NCBI GenBank assembly: GCA_004297225.1
Contig: SCUI01000013.1
Span: 1 to 64,000, forward strand
DNA length: 64,000 nucleotides
Direction of reading: 5' to 3'
Source of the DNA: Lysobacteraceae bacterium
GTDB taxonomy: Bacteria; Pseudomonadota; Gammaproteobacteria; Xanthomonadales; Xanthomonadaceae
Positions 31,450 through 41,195 of the stretch are shown here, one piece after another (the stretch's first letter is position 1; every line of letters starts with the position of its first letter). A model generated the notes under the pieces. It was not told the DNA's origin and did not search any database. It was given only the letters and a program-made list of their open reading frames with translations. The position numbers were made by a program, and so were the translations under genes.

Positions 31450-32276
31450 CGTGAAAGCTGAGGTAACAGAGAAGCCGAAGCGGGTATGGCGGTCAAGGAA
31501 CAATGCGGGCGGCACGGGTTCAGCGAAGGCTCGTACTACCTGTGGCCCAACAAGTTCGGCGGGATGGGGGTGGCCGATGCCAAGCGCTTGCGTGAGCTGG
31601 AGACGGAGAACACACGGCTGAAGAAGCTGCTGGCGGAGTCGCTTCTTGAGAGCGAGGTGACCCGCGAGGCGCTGCGAAAAAAGTGGTGACCGCACCGGCT
31701 CGCAGGGCGCTCTTGCGGTCGATGGTAGAACGGGGCTTGAGTAAGCGACGGCGCTTTGTAGTTCACCAGCAACCCCGCCTGCCTGAGCACGGCTGTACCA
31801 GGAAGCGAAGCTGCACGTGCGGCGTCGCAAGCGCAAGAAAGTGCCCGTCGGGGAGCGGCAGCCGCTGGTGCGGCCCACGGCGGCCAACCAGGTCTGGTCG
31901 ATGGACTTGGTGTTCGACCGGACCGCAGAAGGCCGGCTGATCAAGAGTGTTTGACCATCATCGACGACGCGACCCACGAAGCCGTGGCCATCGAGGTCGA
32001 GTGCGCGATCTCGGGGCAGGCGTTGACACGCGTGCTGGACCGATTGGCGCTAAGCCGTGACCTGCCAAGGACCATCCGCACCGACAACGGTAAGGAGTTC
32101 TGCGGCAAGGCCATGCTGGAGTGGGCACATGCCCGTGGAGTGGCTCTGCGCCTGATCGAACCGGGCAAGCCCAACCAGAACGCCTACGTCGTGAGCTTCA
32201 ACGGCCGCTTCCGGGATGAATGTTTGAACGAAAACTGGTTCTCCACGCTGTTGCAAGCGCGAGCGGTCATCGATCC
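31450..32276 (+). mobile_element. Degenerate IS3-family (IS407-like) element, orfA/orfB remnants
   Basis: OrfA remnant REAEAGMAVKEQCGRHGFSEGSYYLWPNKFGGMGVADAKRLRELETENTRLKKLLAES; OrfB fragments VGERQPLVRPTAANQVWSMDLVFDRTAEGRLIKS and LTIIDDATHEAVAIEVE...RTDNGKEFCGKAMLEWAHARGVALRLIEPGKPNQNAYV; frameshifts, internal deletion, missing C-terminus. Confidence 0.85.
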
Positions 32277-33323
32277 TCAGCGATCCCGATTGACGGTGTA
32301 GCGCGCCAGGCCGCGCAGCGCGGCCACGTGCGTATTGCCCGGCAGGTTCGCGAGCGCCGCTTCCGCCGCGCCCGCAAACTCCGCGGCGCGGCGCAGGCTG
32401 TAGGCCAGGCTGTCCGCCTCGGCGATCGCCGCGAGTACCCGCGGCATCGCCTCGACATCGCCGTGCTGCACGGCCTCGCGCAGCAGTTCGCGCGTGCCGC
32501 CGTCGGCGTGGGCCATGGCGTGGATCAGCGGCAGCGTCGCCTTGCCTTCGGCGAGGTCGTCGCCCAGGTGCTTGCCCAGCGCGGCTTCGTCGGCGGAGTA
32601 GTCGAGCACGTCGTCGGCGATCTGGAACGCGTAGCCGAGGTTGAGGCCGTAGTCGTGCATCGCGTCACAGGTGGCCGCGTCGGAACCCGCGAGCAGCGCG
32701 CCGAGGCGGGTCGCGGCCGCGAACAGCACCGCGGTCTTGCGTTCGATCACGCGCAGGTAAGCGGCCTCGTCGGTGTCCGGGTTGCGCACGTGCAGCAGCT
32801 GCAGCACCTCGCCTTCGGCGATGCGGTTGGTGGTGTCGGCGAGGATCCGCTGCACCTCCATCGAATCCAGTTCGACCATCAGCTGGAAGCTGCGCGAATA
32901 CAGGAAGTCGCCGACCAGCACGCTGGCGGCGTTGCCCCACAGCGCATTGGCGGTACTGCGGCCGCGGCGCAGGTCGGATTCGTCCACGACGTCGTCGTGG
33001 AGCAGGGTGGAAGTGTGGATGAACTCGATCACCGCGGCCAGCTGGTGCGCGTCGGCGCCCACGCCCGCGCCGTCGTGCTTGCCGCACGCCGCCGCCGCGA
33101 GCAACAGCAGCATCGGCCGCAGGCGCTTGCCGCCGGCCGAGACGATGTGCTCGGCGACCTGGTTGACCAGCACCACGTCCGAGGCGAGCCGCCGCCGGAT
33201 CAGGGCATCGACCGCGCCCATGTCGGCGGCCGCCAGCGCCTGGATCGCGGGCAGGTCGAGCGCCGGCACCGCGCTGGCGGGCGCAGTCTCGTCGCGGGCC
33301 GGATGGGCGGGGGCGAGGTCCAT
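32277..33323 (-). CDS. ispB: Octaprenyl diphosphate synthase / polyprenyl synthetase
   Basis: GGKRLRPMLLLLAAAACG, LLHDDVVDESDLRRG, YAFQIADDVLDY. Confidence 0.93.
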   Translation of the reverse strand: MDLAPAHPARDETAPASAVPALDLPAIQALAAADMGAVDALIRRRLASDVVLVNQVAEHIVSAGGKRLRPMLLLLAAAACGKHDGAGVGADAHQLAAVIEFIHTSTLLHDDVVDESDLRRGRSTANALWGNAASVLVGDFLYSRSFQLMVELDSMEVQRILADTTNRIAEGEVLQLLHVRNPDTDEAAYLRVIERKTAVLFAAATRLGALLAGSDAATCDAMHDYGLNLGYAFQIADDVLDYSADEAALGKHLGDDLAEGKATLPLIHAMAHADGGTRELLREAVQHGDVEAMPRVLAAIAEADSLAYSLRRAAEFAGAAEAALANLPGNTHVAALRGLARYTVNRDR

Positions 33324-33474
33324 GCGGGTTCCTGGAAGCTGGACCCCGGATTATGCCCGTCGCCCGCGCGGGCGTCGTCCTACAGCGTCTCGCGGCGACC
33401 ACCGACCCCCGCAAGAGGCCCGGTTATAATCCAATGTCCCTTGCCCGATCCCGGGCGATACCGGAAGGACAGCC

Positions 33475-33948
33475 ATGGCCCGCGGCGTTAACAAAGTGAT
33501 CCTGGTCGGCAACCTGGGCAACGATCCCGACATGAAGTACACCCAGGGCGGGATGGCGATCTGCACGCTGTCGGTGGCCACCACCTCGGTGCGCAAGGAC
33601 CGCGACGGCAACCAGCAGGAAAAGACCGAGTGGCACCGGGTGAAGCTGTTCGGCAAGCTCGGCGAGATCGCCGGCGAGTACCTGCGCAAGGGCCGCCAGG
33701 TCTACATCGAGGGCCGCATCGAGTACGGCTCCTACGAGAAGGACGGGGTGAAGCACTACACCACCGACATCGTCGCCGACGAGATGCAGATGCTCGGCGG
33801 TGGCGGGGAGGGTGGCGGCCAGGGCCGCAGCGAACCCCGCGGCGACCGCCCGCAGCGCAGCGCGCCGCCGCAGCGACCCGACCAGGCGCCGGCCGCGAAG
33901 GTGGCCGATTTCGGCGAGGACTTCGCCGACGACGACATTCCGTTCTAG
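33475..33948 (+). CDS. ssb: Single-stranded DNA-binding protein
   Basis: MARGVNKVILVGNLGNDPDMKYTQGG ... C-terminal acidic tip FADDDIPF. Confidence 0.97.
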   Translation: MARGVNKVILVGNLGNDPDMKYTQGGMAICTLSVATTSVRKDRDGNQQEKTEWHRVKLFGKLGEIAGEYLRKGRQVYIEGRIEYGSYEKDGVKHYTTDIVADEMQMLGGGGEGGGQGRSEPRGDRPQRSAPPQRPDQAPAAKVADFGEDFADDDIPF

Positions 33949-33967
33949 TCGCGGGTCCATCCGCAAA

Positions 33968-33991
33968 AGCCCGCACATCCTTGTGCGGACT
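33968..33991 (+). terminator. Hairpin between ssb and rfbB, possible ssb terminator
   Basis: agcccgcaca-tcct-tgtgcggact, one mismatch in a 10-bp stem; no strong T tract. Confidence 0.4.
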
Positions 33992-34014
33992 CTTCAATGA
34001 GCAAGGAGCAGTTC

Positions 34015-35070
34015 TTGGCGAATTGGCTGGTTACGGGGGGCGCCGGATTCATTGGGGGTAACTTCGTGCTCGAGGCGGTGGCCGCTGGCCACCGGGTGGT
34101 CAACCTCGATGCGCTGACGTACGCGGGCAACCGCGACACGCTGGCGGCGCTGGACGGGAATGCGGACCACGTGTTCGTGCACGGCGACATCGGCGATCGC
34201 GCGCTGGTGGACCGGCTGCTGCGCGAGCATCGCCCGGACGCGATCGTCAATTTCGCCGCCGAGAGCCACGTCGACCGCTCCATCGACGGCCCGGCCGCGT
34301 TCGTGCAGACCAACGTCGTTGGCACCCTGGCGCTGCTGGAATCCGCGCGCGACTACTGGAAGTCGCTGGAGGGCCCCGCGAAGGACGCGTTCCGCTTCCT
34401 GCACGTGTCCACCGACGAGGTCTACGGCTCGCTCGGCGATACCGGCAAGTTCACCGAAACCACGCCGTACGCACCCAATTCGCCGTATTCTGCCTCCAAG
34501 GCCGCCTCCGACCACCTGGTGCGGGCCTTCCACCACACCTACGGGCTGCCGGTGCTGACCACCAACTGCTCGAACAACTACGGTCCGTACCAGTTCCCGG
34601 AAAAGCTCATTCCATTGATCATCGCCCGCGCCCTGGCCGGCGAGCCGCTGCCGGTGTACGGCGACGGCAGGAACGTGCGCGACTGGCTGTACGTGGGCGA
34701 CCACTGCAGCGCGATCCGCGCGGTGCTCGGGCGCGGCCGCGTCGGCGAGACCTACAACGTCGGCGGCGACGCCGAGAAGCAGAACCTGGAGGTCGTGCAC
34801 ACGATCTGCGCGCTGCTGGACGAGCGCCGCCCGCGCGCCGACGGCAAGCCGCGCAGCAGCCAGGTGACCTTCGTCGCCGACCGCCCCGGCCATGACCGTC
34901 GCTACGCGATCGACGCCACCAAGCTGAAGTCCGAACTCGGCTGGGCGCCCGCGCACAGTTTCGAGCAGGGCATCGCCGACACGGTGGACTGGTACCTGGC
35001 GCACGAAGCCTGGGTGCAACGCGTGCTCGACGGCAGCTACCGCCTGGAGCGCATCGGGGTGTCGGCGTGA
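34015..35070 (+). CDS. rfbB: dTDP-glucose 4,6-dehydratase
   Basis: [47 protein letters not shown] start at 34015 preferred because AAGGAG lies 6 nt upstream (the ATG at 33997 lacks an SD). Confidence 0.93.
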   Translation: MANWLVTGGAGFIGGNFVLEAVAAGHRVVNLDALTYAGNRDTLAALDGNADHVFVHGDIGDRALVDRLLREHRPDAIVNFAAESHVDRSIDGPAAFVQTNVVGTLALLESARDYWKSLEGPAKDAFRFLHVSTDEVYGSLGDTGKFTETTPYAPNSPYSASKAASDHLVRAFHHTYGLPVLTTNCSNNYGPYQFPEKLIPLIIARALAGEPLPVYGDGRNVRDWLYVGDHCSAIRAVLGRGRVGETYNVGGDAEKQNLEVVHTICALLDERRPRADGKPRSSQVTFVADRPGHDRRYAIDATKLKSELGWAPAHSFEQGIADTVDWYLAHEAWVQRVLDGSYRLERIGVSA

Positions 35071-35954
35071 AGGCGCGCAAGGGCATCATCCTCGCGGGCG
35101 GTTCCGGCACGCGGCTGTATCCGATCACCCGCGCGATCAGCAAGCAGCTGCTGCCGGTGTACGACAAGCCGATGGTGTATTACCCGCTCAGCGTGCTGAT
35201 GCTGGCCGGGATCCGCGAGGTACTGGTGATCAACACCCCGCACGAGCAGGCGCTGTTCCAGCAGTTGCTGGGCGACGGCTCGCAGTGGGGCATGAAGATC
35301 GAATATGCCGTGCAGCCAAGCCCCGACGGCCTCGCGCAGGCGTTCCTGATCGGGCGCGAGTTCCTCGACGGCGCCCCCAGCTGCCTGGTGCTGGGCGACA
35401 ACATCTTCCACGGCCACGGGCTGACCGAGGTCCTGCAGCGCGCCAGCGCGCAGGAAACCGGCGCCACCGTGTTCGGCTACTTCGTGCGCGACCCGGAACG
35501 CTACGGCGTGGCCGAGTTCGACGCCACGGGCAAGGTCGTGGGACTGGAGGAAAAGCCATCGAAACCGCGTTCGAACTACGCCGTCACCGGCCTGTATTTC
35601 TACGACGGGCGGGCGCCGGCGTTCGCCGCGCAGCTGCAGCCCTCGCCACGCGGCGAACTGGAAATCACCGACCTCAACCGTTGTTACCTCGAGGAAGGCA
35701 GCCTGCAACTCGAGCGCCTGGGCCGCGGCTTCGCCTGGCTGGATACCGGTACCCACGAATCGCTGGTCGAGGCCTCCACTTTCGTGGAGACGATCGAGAA
35801 GCGTCAGGGCCTGCGCGTGTGCTGCCCGGAAGAGATCGCCTGGGGCAATCGCTGGATCGACGACGCGCAACTGCGCGCGCTCGCCGAACCGCTCGCCAAG
35901 AACGGGTACGGGCAGTACCTGCTGCGCCTGGTCGAGCACGGGCCCGTCGCATGA
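35067..35954 (+). CDS. rfbA: Glucose-1-phosphate thymidylyltransferase
   Basis: [45 protein letters not shown]. Confidence 0.97.
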   Translation: MKARKGIILAGGSGTRLYPITRAISKQLLPVYDKPMVYYPLSVLMLAGIREVLVINTPHEQALFQQLLGDGSQWGMKIEYAVQPSPDGLAQAFLIGREFLDGAPSCLVLGDNIFHGHGLTEVLQRASAQETGATVFGYFVRDPERYGVAEFDATGKVVGLEEKPSKPRSNYAVTGLYFYDGRAPAFAAQLQPSPRGELEITDLNRCYLEEGSLQLERLGRGFAWLDTGTHESLVEASTFVETIEKRQGLRVCCPEEIAWGNRWIDDAQLRALAEPLAKNGYGQYLLRLVEHGPVA

Positions 35955-35964
35955 CGGCGCGCAC

Positions 35965-36522
35965 ATGAAGGTCATCGAGACCGACCTGCCGGGCTGCCTG
36001 GTGCTGGAGCCGCGCGTATTCGAGGACGCGCGCGGCTTCTTCTACGAATCCTTCAACCAGGACAAGCTCGCCGCCGTCGGCCTGGCGCCGAGGTTCGTGC
36101 AGGGCAACGTCTCGCGCTCCAGCCAGGGCGTGCTGCGCGGCCTGCATTTCCAGAATCCCAAGGCGCAAGGCAAGCTGGTGAGCGTGCTGGAAGGTGAAGT
36201 CTGGGATGTCGCCGTCGACATCCGCCGCGGCTCGCCGGATTACGGGCGCTGGACGGGAGTGGTGCTGAGCGAAGCGAACAAGCGCCACCTCTGGATCCCG
36301 GAAGGCTTCGCCCACGGTTTCGTCACCTTGAGCGAGCGCGCGCTGTTCACCTACCTGTGCACCGACACCTACGATCCGGCCGCCGACGCGGGGATCCGCT
36401 GGGACGATCCGCGGCTGGCGATCGACTGGCCGGTGGCCCAGCCGTTGCTGTCGGACAAGGACGCCAGGCTGCCGCTGCTGGACGAGCTGCCGCCGGAACG
36501 GCTGCCGCTGTACGAGGCCTAG
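35965..36522 (+). CDS. rfbC: dTDP-4-dehydrorhamnose 3,5-epimerase
   Basis: LVLEPRVFEDARGFFYESFNQ, QGNVSRSSQGVLRGLHFQ, WIPEGFAHGFV. Confidence 0.96.
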   Translation: MKVIETDLPGCLVLEPRVFEDARGFFYESFNQDKLAAVGLAPRFVQGNVSRSSQGVLRGLHFQNPKAQGKLVSVLEGEVWDVAVDIRRGSPDYGRWTGVVLSEANKRHLWIPEGFAHGFVTLSERALFTYLCTDTYDPAADAGIRWDDPRLAIDWPVAQPLLSDKDARLPLLDELPPERLPLYEA

Positions 36523-36528
36523 GCCGCG

Positions 36529-37428
36529 GTGCGGATCCTGCTGCTCGGCGGCAACGGCCAGGTGGGCAGCGAGCTGCGCCGCAGCCTCGCGTCTTCCGGT
36601 GACGTCATTGCCGGCACGCGCGACGGCATGCTGGCGGAGGGCATGCTGGCGGACGGCATGCGCTGCGAAGTGGCGGATTTCGACCAGCCGGCCTCGCTTG
36701 CTGCCCTGGTGGCGCGGATCGCGCCCGACATCGTGGTCAACGCCGCCGCCTACACCCAGGTGGACAAGGCCGAGACCGAACGCGACGCTGCCTTCCGCGC
36801 GAACGCGGAGGCGCCCGCCGCGCTCGCGGCCGCGTGCGCGCGCAGTGGCGCGCTGCTGGTCCATTACTCCACCGACTACGTGTTCGACGGCACCGGCACG
36901 CGCCCGTACCGCGAAACCGACCCGACCGCCCCGCTGGGCGTGTACGGCGCCAGCAAACTCGCCGGGGAGGAAGCGATCCGCGCCAGCGGCGCGCGCCACC
37001 TGCTGATCCGCACCGCGTGGGTCTATGCCGCGCACGGCAGGAACTTCATGCGCACCATGCTGCGCCTGGCGGCCGAGCGCGACGAACTGCGCGTGGTCGC
37101 CGACCAGCGCGGCACGCCGACCCCCGCGGCCCTGATCGCGGACGTCACCGCCCGGGTCTTGCGCGAAGCGCCGCAGGCCAGCGGCCTCTACCACCTCACC
37201 CCGACCGGCGACACGACCTGGCACAACTTCGCCGAAGCGATCATCGACCGCGCCCACGCGCTCGGGCGGATCGCCCGCAAACCGCAAGTGATCCCGATCG
37301 CCACGTCGCAATACCCGACGCCCGCCGCGCGCCCCGCCTACTCCGTGCTCGACTGCACGAAGCTCCGGCACGACTTCGGCATCGACCTCCCGACCTGGCA
37401 ACAAGCCCTGGACGCAACGCTTACCTGA
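36529..37428 (+). CDS. rfbD: dTDP-4-dehydrorhamnose reductase
   Basis: GTG start; MRILLLGGNGQVGSELRRSL, HYSTDYVFDGTGTRPYRETD, GVYGASKLAGEEAI. Confidence 0.96.
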   Translation: MRILLLGGNGQVGSELRRSLASSGDVIAGTRDGMLAEGMLADGMRCEVADFDQPASLAALVARIAPDIVVNAAAYTQVDKAETERDAAFRANAEAPAALAAACARSGALLVHYSTDYVFDGTGTRPYRETDPTAPLGVYGASKLAGEEAIRASGARHLLIRTAWVYAAHGRNFMRTMLRLAAERDELRVVADQRGTPTPAALIADVTARVLREAPQASGLYHLTPTGDTTWHNFAEAIIDRAHALGRIARKPQVIPIATSQYPTPAARPAYSVLDCTKLRHDFGIDLPTWQQALDATLT

Positions 37429-39118
37429 CCCCGTGCATCCAGCGCTTCAGCACCGGCGCAAGCATCGCGAACACCAGGGCGCTTCCCAGCCCGATCCACA
37501 GCAGCAACTCGAACAGCTCGCCATACGTCGCCGCGGCCGACGCCATGTCGATCGCGCCCGATTCCGGGATGTCGAGCGACGCCAGCGCCCCGAACTGCGC
37601 CGCCAGCATTTCCGAATACGCGGTCGCCAGCCAGAACCCGCCCATCATCAGCCCGACCACGCGCGCGACCGACAGCTGGGTCACCGCCGACAAGCCGATC
37701 GGCGACAGGCACATCTCGCCCAGCTCGAGCACGAAGTAGGCCAGCACCAGCCACCACACGCTGGCCATCGCGCCGGTGCCGGCCACCTGCGCCGCGGCCA
37801 TCAGCGGCAGGAAGGCGAGGGCGGCCAGCAGCAGCCCGATCGCACTCTTCACCGGCTTGGACGGATTGCGCCCGCGCCGCTCCAGCCACGGCCACAACCA
37901 GGCGAACAGCGGCGACAGCAGCACGATGAAGAACGAACCGAGGAAGGTGAGCGAACCGGCGGTCTGCGGCACCAGCACCACGTCGCGGAAGCAGGCGACC
38001 GCCATCGCCACCAGCAGCAGGCCGATCAGCGCCCGCGCGGTACCGCGCGCGCCGCGATCGCTGGCGCGCAGCGCGAGCACCATCAGCACCGGACTCGCCG
38101 CCATCATGTACAGCGACCACGGCAACGTGCCGCTGGCATCGCTGACCAATGACGGGAACATGTCCTTGGTCATCAGCCGGTCGGTGAAGGTCAGCCACGA
38201 ACCGTAGGTCTGCTCGTACAGGGTGAAGAACACCAGCACCCCGAGGATCATCGCCAGCAGCGACAGCATCTGTTCGCGTTCGACCCTGCTGCAATGGCGC
38301 ACCAGGTACCACACGAACCACGCGCCGAACGCGATCGCGACCAGGTGCATCGCGCCCTGCACGGTCCAGGTGCGCTGGATCAGCTGCCATACCAGCAGCA
38401 CGCCGCCGAGCGAGCCCAGGTAGATCCACCATTCCCGCGGCAGCGGCCCGATGCGCTGGCGCAGCAGGACCGGATCGCGCGGCTCGGCGTGGCCTTGCAG
38501 GTAGCGCTGGCCCCAGAGGAACATCGCCAGCCCCGCCACCATGCCGACGCCGGCGGCGCCGAAGCCGTATTTCCAGCCGTAGGTCTCGCCCAGGAACGCG
38601 CAGATCAGCCCGGCGAACAGACCGCCGACGTTGATGCCGGCATAGAACAGGGTGAAACCGGAATCGCGGCGCGGATCGCCTTCGGCGTACAGCTTGCCGA
38701 CGATGGTCGAGATGTTCGGCTTGAGGAAGCCGACGCCCATGATGATCAGCGCCAGCGACAGGTAGAACACCTGCAGCGCGCCGGCGTCGCGCACGACCAC
38801 GCCGTCGACGATGCGCGCATCCGCGCCTTCCACCGCCATGCCCAGGTGGCCAAGGCACAGCAGCACGCCACCCAGCACCACCGCCTTGCGCATCCCCAGC
38901 CAGCGGTCGGCGACCAGCCCGCCGACCACCGGAACCGCATACACCAGCCCGCCGTACGCGCCGATCAGGGCGTAGCCCATGTCGTCGCTGAATCCATGGT
39001 GCTTGAGCAGGTACAGCAGCAGCAGCGCCTTCATCCCGTAGAAGGAGAAGCGCTCCCACATTTCCGTGAAGAAACAGACGAAGACCCCTTTCGGGTGCCC
39101 CATGAAGTCGCCGTGCAT
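37421..39118 (-). CDS. POT family peptide:H+ symporter
   Basis: FFTEMWERFSFYGMKALLLLYLL; GLVYAVPVVGGLVADRWLGMRKAV; GVGFLKPNISTIVGKLY. Confidence 0.93.
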   Translation of the reverse strand: MHGDFMGHPKGVFVCFFTEMWERFSFYGMKALLLLYLLKHHGFSDDMGYALIGAYGGLVYAVPVVGGLVADRWLGMRKAVVLGGVLLCLGHLGMAVEGADARIVDGVVVRDAGALQVFYLSLALIIMGVGFLKPNISTIVGKLYAEGDPRRDSGFTLFYAGINVGGLFAGLICAFLGETYGWKYGFGAAGVGMVAGLAMFLWGQRYLQGHAEPRDPVLLRQRIGPLPREWWIYLGSLGGVLLVWQLIQRTWTVQGAMHLVAIAFGAWFVWYLVRHCSRVEREQMLSLLAMILGVLVFFTLYEQTYGSWLTFTDRLMTKDMFPSLVSDASGTLPWSLYMMAASPVLMVLALRASDRGARGTARALIGLLLVAMAVACFRDVVLVPQTAGSLTFLGSFFIVLLSPLFAWLWPWLERRGRNPSKPVKSAIGLLLAALAFLPLMAAAQVAGTGAMASVWWLVLAYFVLELGEMCLSPIGLSAVTQLSVARVVGLMMGGFWLATAYSEMLAAQFGALASLDIPESGAIDMASAAATYGELFELLLWIGLGSALVFAMLAPVLKRWMHGVR

Positions 39119-39177
39119 CGGCGGAGTATAGATGCCAGAATCCGGGGGTTGCCCAATTGGCGGGGAGCCACCATCCG

Positions 39178-41181
39178 ATGAGCGCCACCAGACCGAACAC
39201 GGCCCCTGCGCGGGTGCCGCAACTGACGTTCCGAGCGATCCTGCTGTCGATCATCCTCGCGGTGATCCTGGCCGCGGCCAATGCCTACCTGGGCCTGTTC
39301 GCCGGCCTGACCATCGCCACCGCGATCCCGGCAGCGGTGGTCTCGATGGGCGTGCTGCGCCTGCTCGGCGGCGGCACCATCCTCGAGAACAACATCGTCC
39401 AGACCGGCGCATCGGCGGGCAGTTCGATCGCCGCCGGCGTGATCTTCACCATCCCGGCGCTGATCATCCTCGGCTACTGGGATACGTTCCAGTACTCCTG
39501 GGTGCTGGCGATCGCCGGCCTCGGCGGCCTGCTCGGCGTGCTGTTCTCGGTGCCGCTGCGCCGGACCATGATCGTCGAGGAGCCGCTGCCGTTCCCCGAG
39601 GGCAAGGCCGCGGCGGAAGTGCTGAAGGCCGGCGAGAACCCCGGCCCGGGCCTCAAGCTGCTCGGCCTGTCGGCGGTCATCGGCGGCGCGTTCAAGCTCG
39701 CCGCCGCCAGCGGCCTGCGCATGCTGCCCGACACCGCGGCCGGCGCCGGCTTCTTCGGCCGCTACCTGGGCTACATGGGCACCAACCTGTCGCCGGCGCT
39801 GCTCGGCGTCGGCTACATCGTCGGCCTGAACATCGGCATCGTCGTGCTCTCGGGCAGCATCCTGTCCTGGCACATCGCGATCCCGATCTACCACGCCTTC
39901 TTCCAGGGCCAGGACCCGGCGCTGGCCGCGTCCATCGCCGGCGCCTCGGCCGAGGACGCCGCGTTCGCGATCTGGAGCGCGAAGATCCGCTACCTCGGCG
40001 TCGGCGCGATGCTGGTCGGCGGCGTCTGGACGCTGTTCTCGCTGCGCAACTCGCTGGTGTCGGGCATCCGCAGCGGCATCGCCGCGGCGCGCAAGGGCGG
40101 CGGCGAGACCATCGCCGAAACCGAACGCGACCTGCCGATGAAGTGGATGCTGGTGGCGCTGGTCGCGTTCGTGGTGCCGCTGCTGCTGCTCTACCAGGCG
40201 ATCGTCGGCATGTGGCACGTCAGCGTGCCGATGGCGATCATCATGATCATCGCCGGCTTCCTGTTCGTCTCGGTCTCGGCCTACCTGGCCGGCCTGGTGG
40301 GTTCGTCGAACAACCCGGTCTCCGGCATCACCATCGCCACCATCCTGTTCGCCTCGGCGGTGCTGCTGGTGCTGCTGGGCGAGGCGGGGAAGATGGCGGT
40401 CGGCATTTCCGGGGCGCCGCTGGGTGCGGTCGCCGCGATCATGATCGGCGCGGTGGTCTGTTGCGCCGCGGCGGTCGGCGGCGACAACCTGCAGGACCTC
40501 AAGGCCGGCTACCTGGTCGGCGCCACGCCGTGGAAGCAGCAGCTGATGCTGATGATCGGCGCCTTCTCCTGCGCGCTGATCATGGCGCCGGTGCTGAACC
40601 TGCTCGCCGAAGCCTATGGCATCGGCGCGCCCACCGCCGAGCATCCCAACCCGCTGTCCGCGCCGCAGGCGACGCTGATGGCGTCGGTCGCCAAGGGCAT
40701 GTTCGGCGGCGAACTGCCCTGGAACATGATCATCATCGGCGGCGTGGTCGGAGCATTGATCATCGCCTTCGACGGCTGGTTGAAGTCGCGCAATTCCAGC
40801 TTCCGGGTGCCGGTGCTGGCGGCGGCGATCGGCATCTACCTGCCGCTGGAACTGATGGTGCCGATCTTCCTCGGCGGCCTGCTGGCCTACCTGGTCGAGC
40901 GCCGCCACGGCGCCGTCGGCAGCAAGGACGAGTCGCTGCGCGATCGCATCCATCGTCCCGGCACGCTGTTCGCCGCCGGCCTGATCACCGGTGAGGCGTT
41001 GATGGGCATCTTCATCGCGATCCCGATCGTCACCAGCGGCCGCGCCGACGTGCTGGCGCTGCCGGAGAGCCTGCAGTTCGGCAAGTGGGTCGGCCTGGCG
41101 GTGCTGGCGGTCGTGGCCTGGCTGCTGTACCGCAGCGGCACCAAGCGTTCGCTGGGCGATGTCGAGCCCGGTCCGGTCTGA
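39178..41181 (+). CDS. OPT family oligopeptide transporter
   Basis: LTFRAILLSIILAVILAAANAYLGLFAGLTIATAIPAAVVSMGVLR; GGDNLQDLKAGYLVGATPWKQQ. Confidence 0.93.
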   Translation: MSATRPNTAPARVPQLTFRAILLSIILAVILAAANAYLGLFAGLTIATAIPAAVVSMGVLRLLGGGTILENNIVQTGASAGSSIAAGVIFTIPALIILGYWDTFQYSWVLAIAGLGGLLGVLFSVPLRRTMIVEEPLPFPEGKAAAEVLKAGENPGPGLKLLGLSAVIGGAFKLAAASGLRMLPDTAAGAGFFGRYLGYMGTNLSPALLGVGYIVGLNIGIVVLSGSILSWHIAIPIYHAFFQGQDPALAASIAGASAEDAAFAIWSAKIRYLGVGAMLVGGVWTLFSLRNSLVSGIRSGIAAARKGGGETIAETERDLPMKWMLVALVAFVVPLLLLYQAIVGMWHVSVPMAIIMIIAGFLFVSVSAYLAGLVGSSNNPVSGITIATILFASAVLLVLLGEAGKMAVGISGAPLGAVAAIMIGAVVCCAAAVGGDNLQDLKAGYLVGATPWKQQLMLMIGAFSCALIMAPVLNLLAEAYGIGAPTAEHPNPLSAPQATLMASVAKGMFGGELPWNMIIIGGVVGALIIAFDGWLKSRNSSFRVPVLAAAIGIYLPLELMVPIFLGGLLAYLVERRHGAVGSKDESLRDRIHRPGTLFAAGLITGEALMGIFIAIPIVTSGRADVLALPESLQFGKWVGLAVLAVVAWLLYRSGTKRSLGDVEPGPV

Positions 41182-41195
41182 AGGAGCAAACCCCC

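Noticed and set aside
33968-33991. Hairpin before rfbB as a riboswitch or attenuator
   Set aside because: Short simple stem without conserved aptamer features; more simply an ssb terminator.
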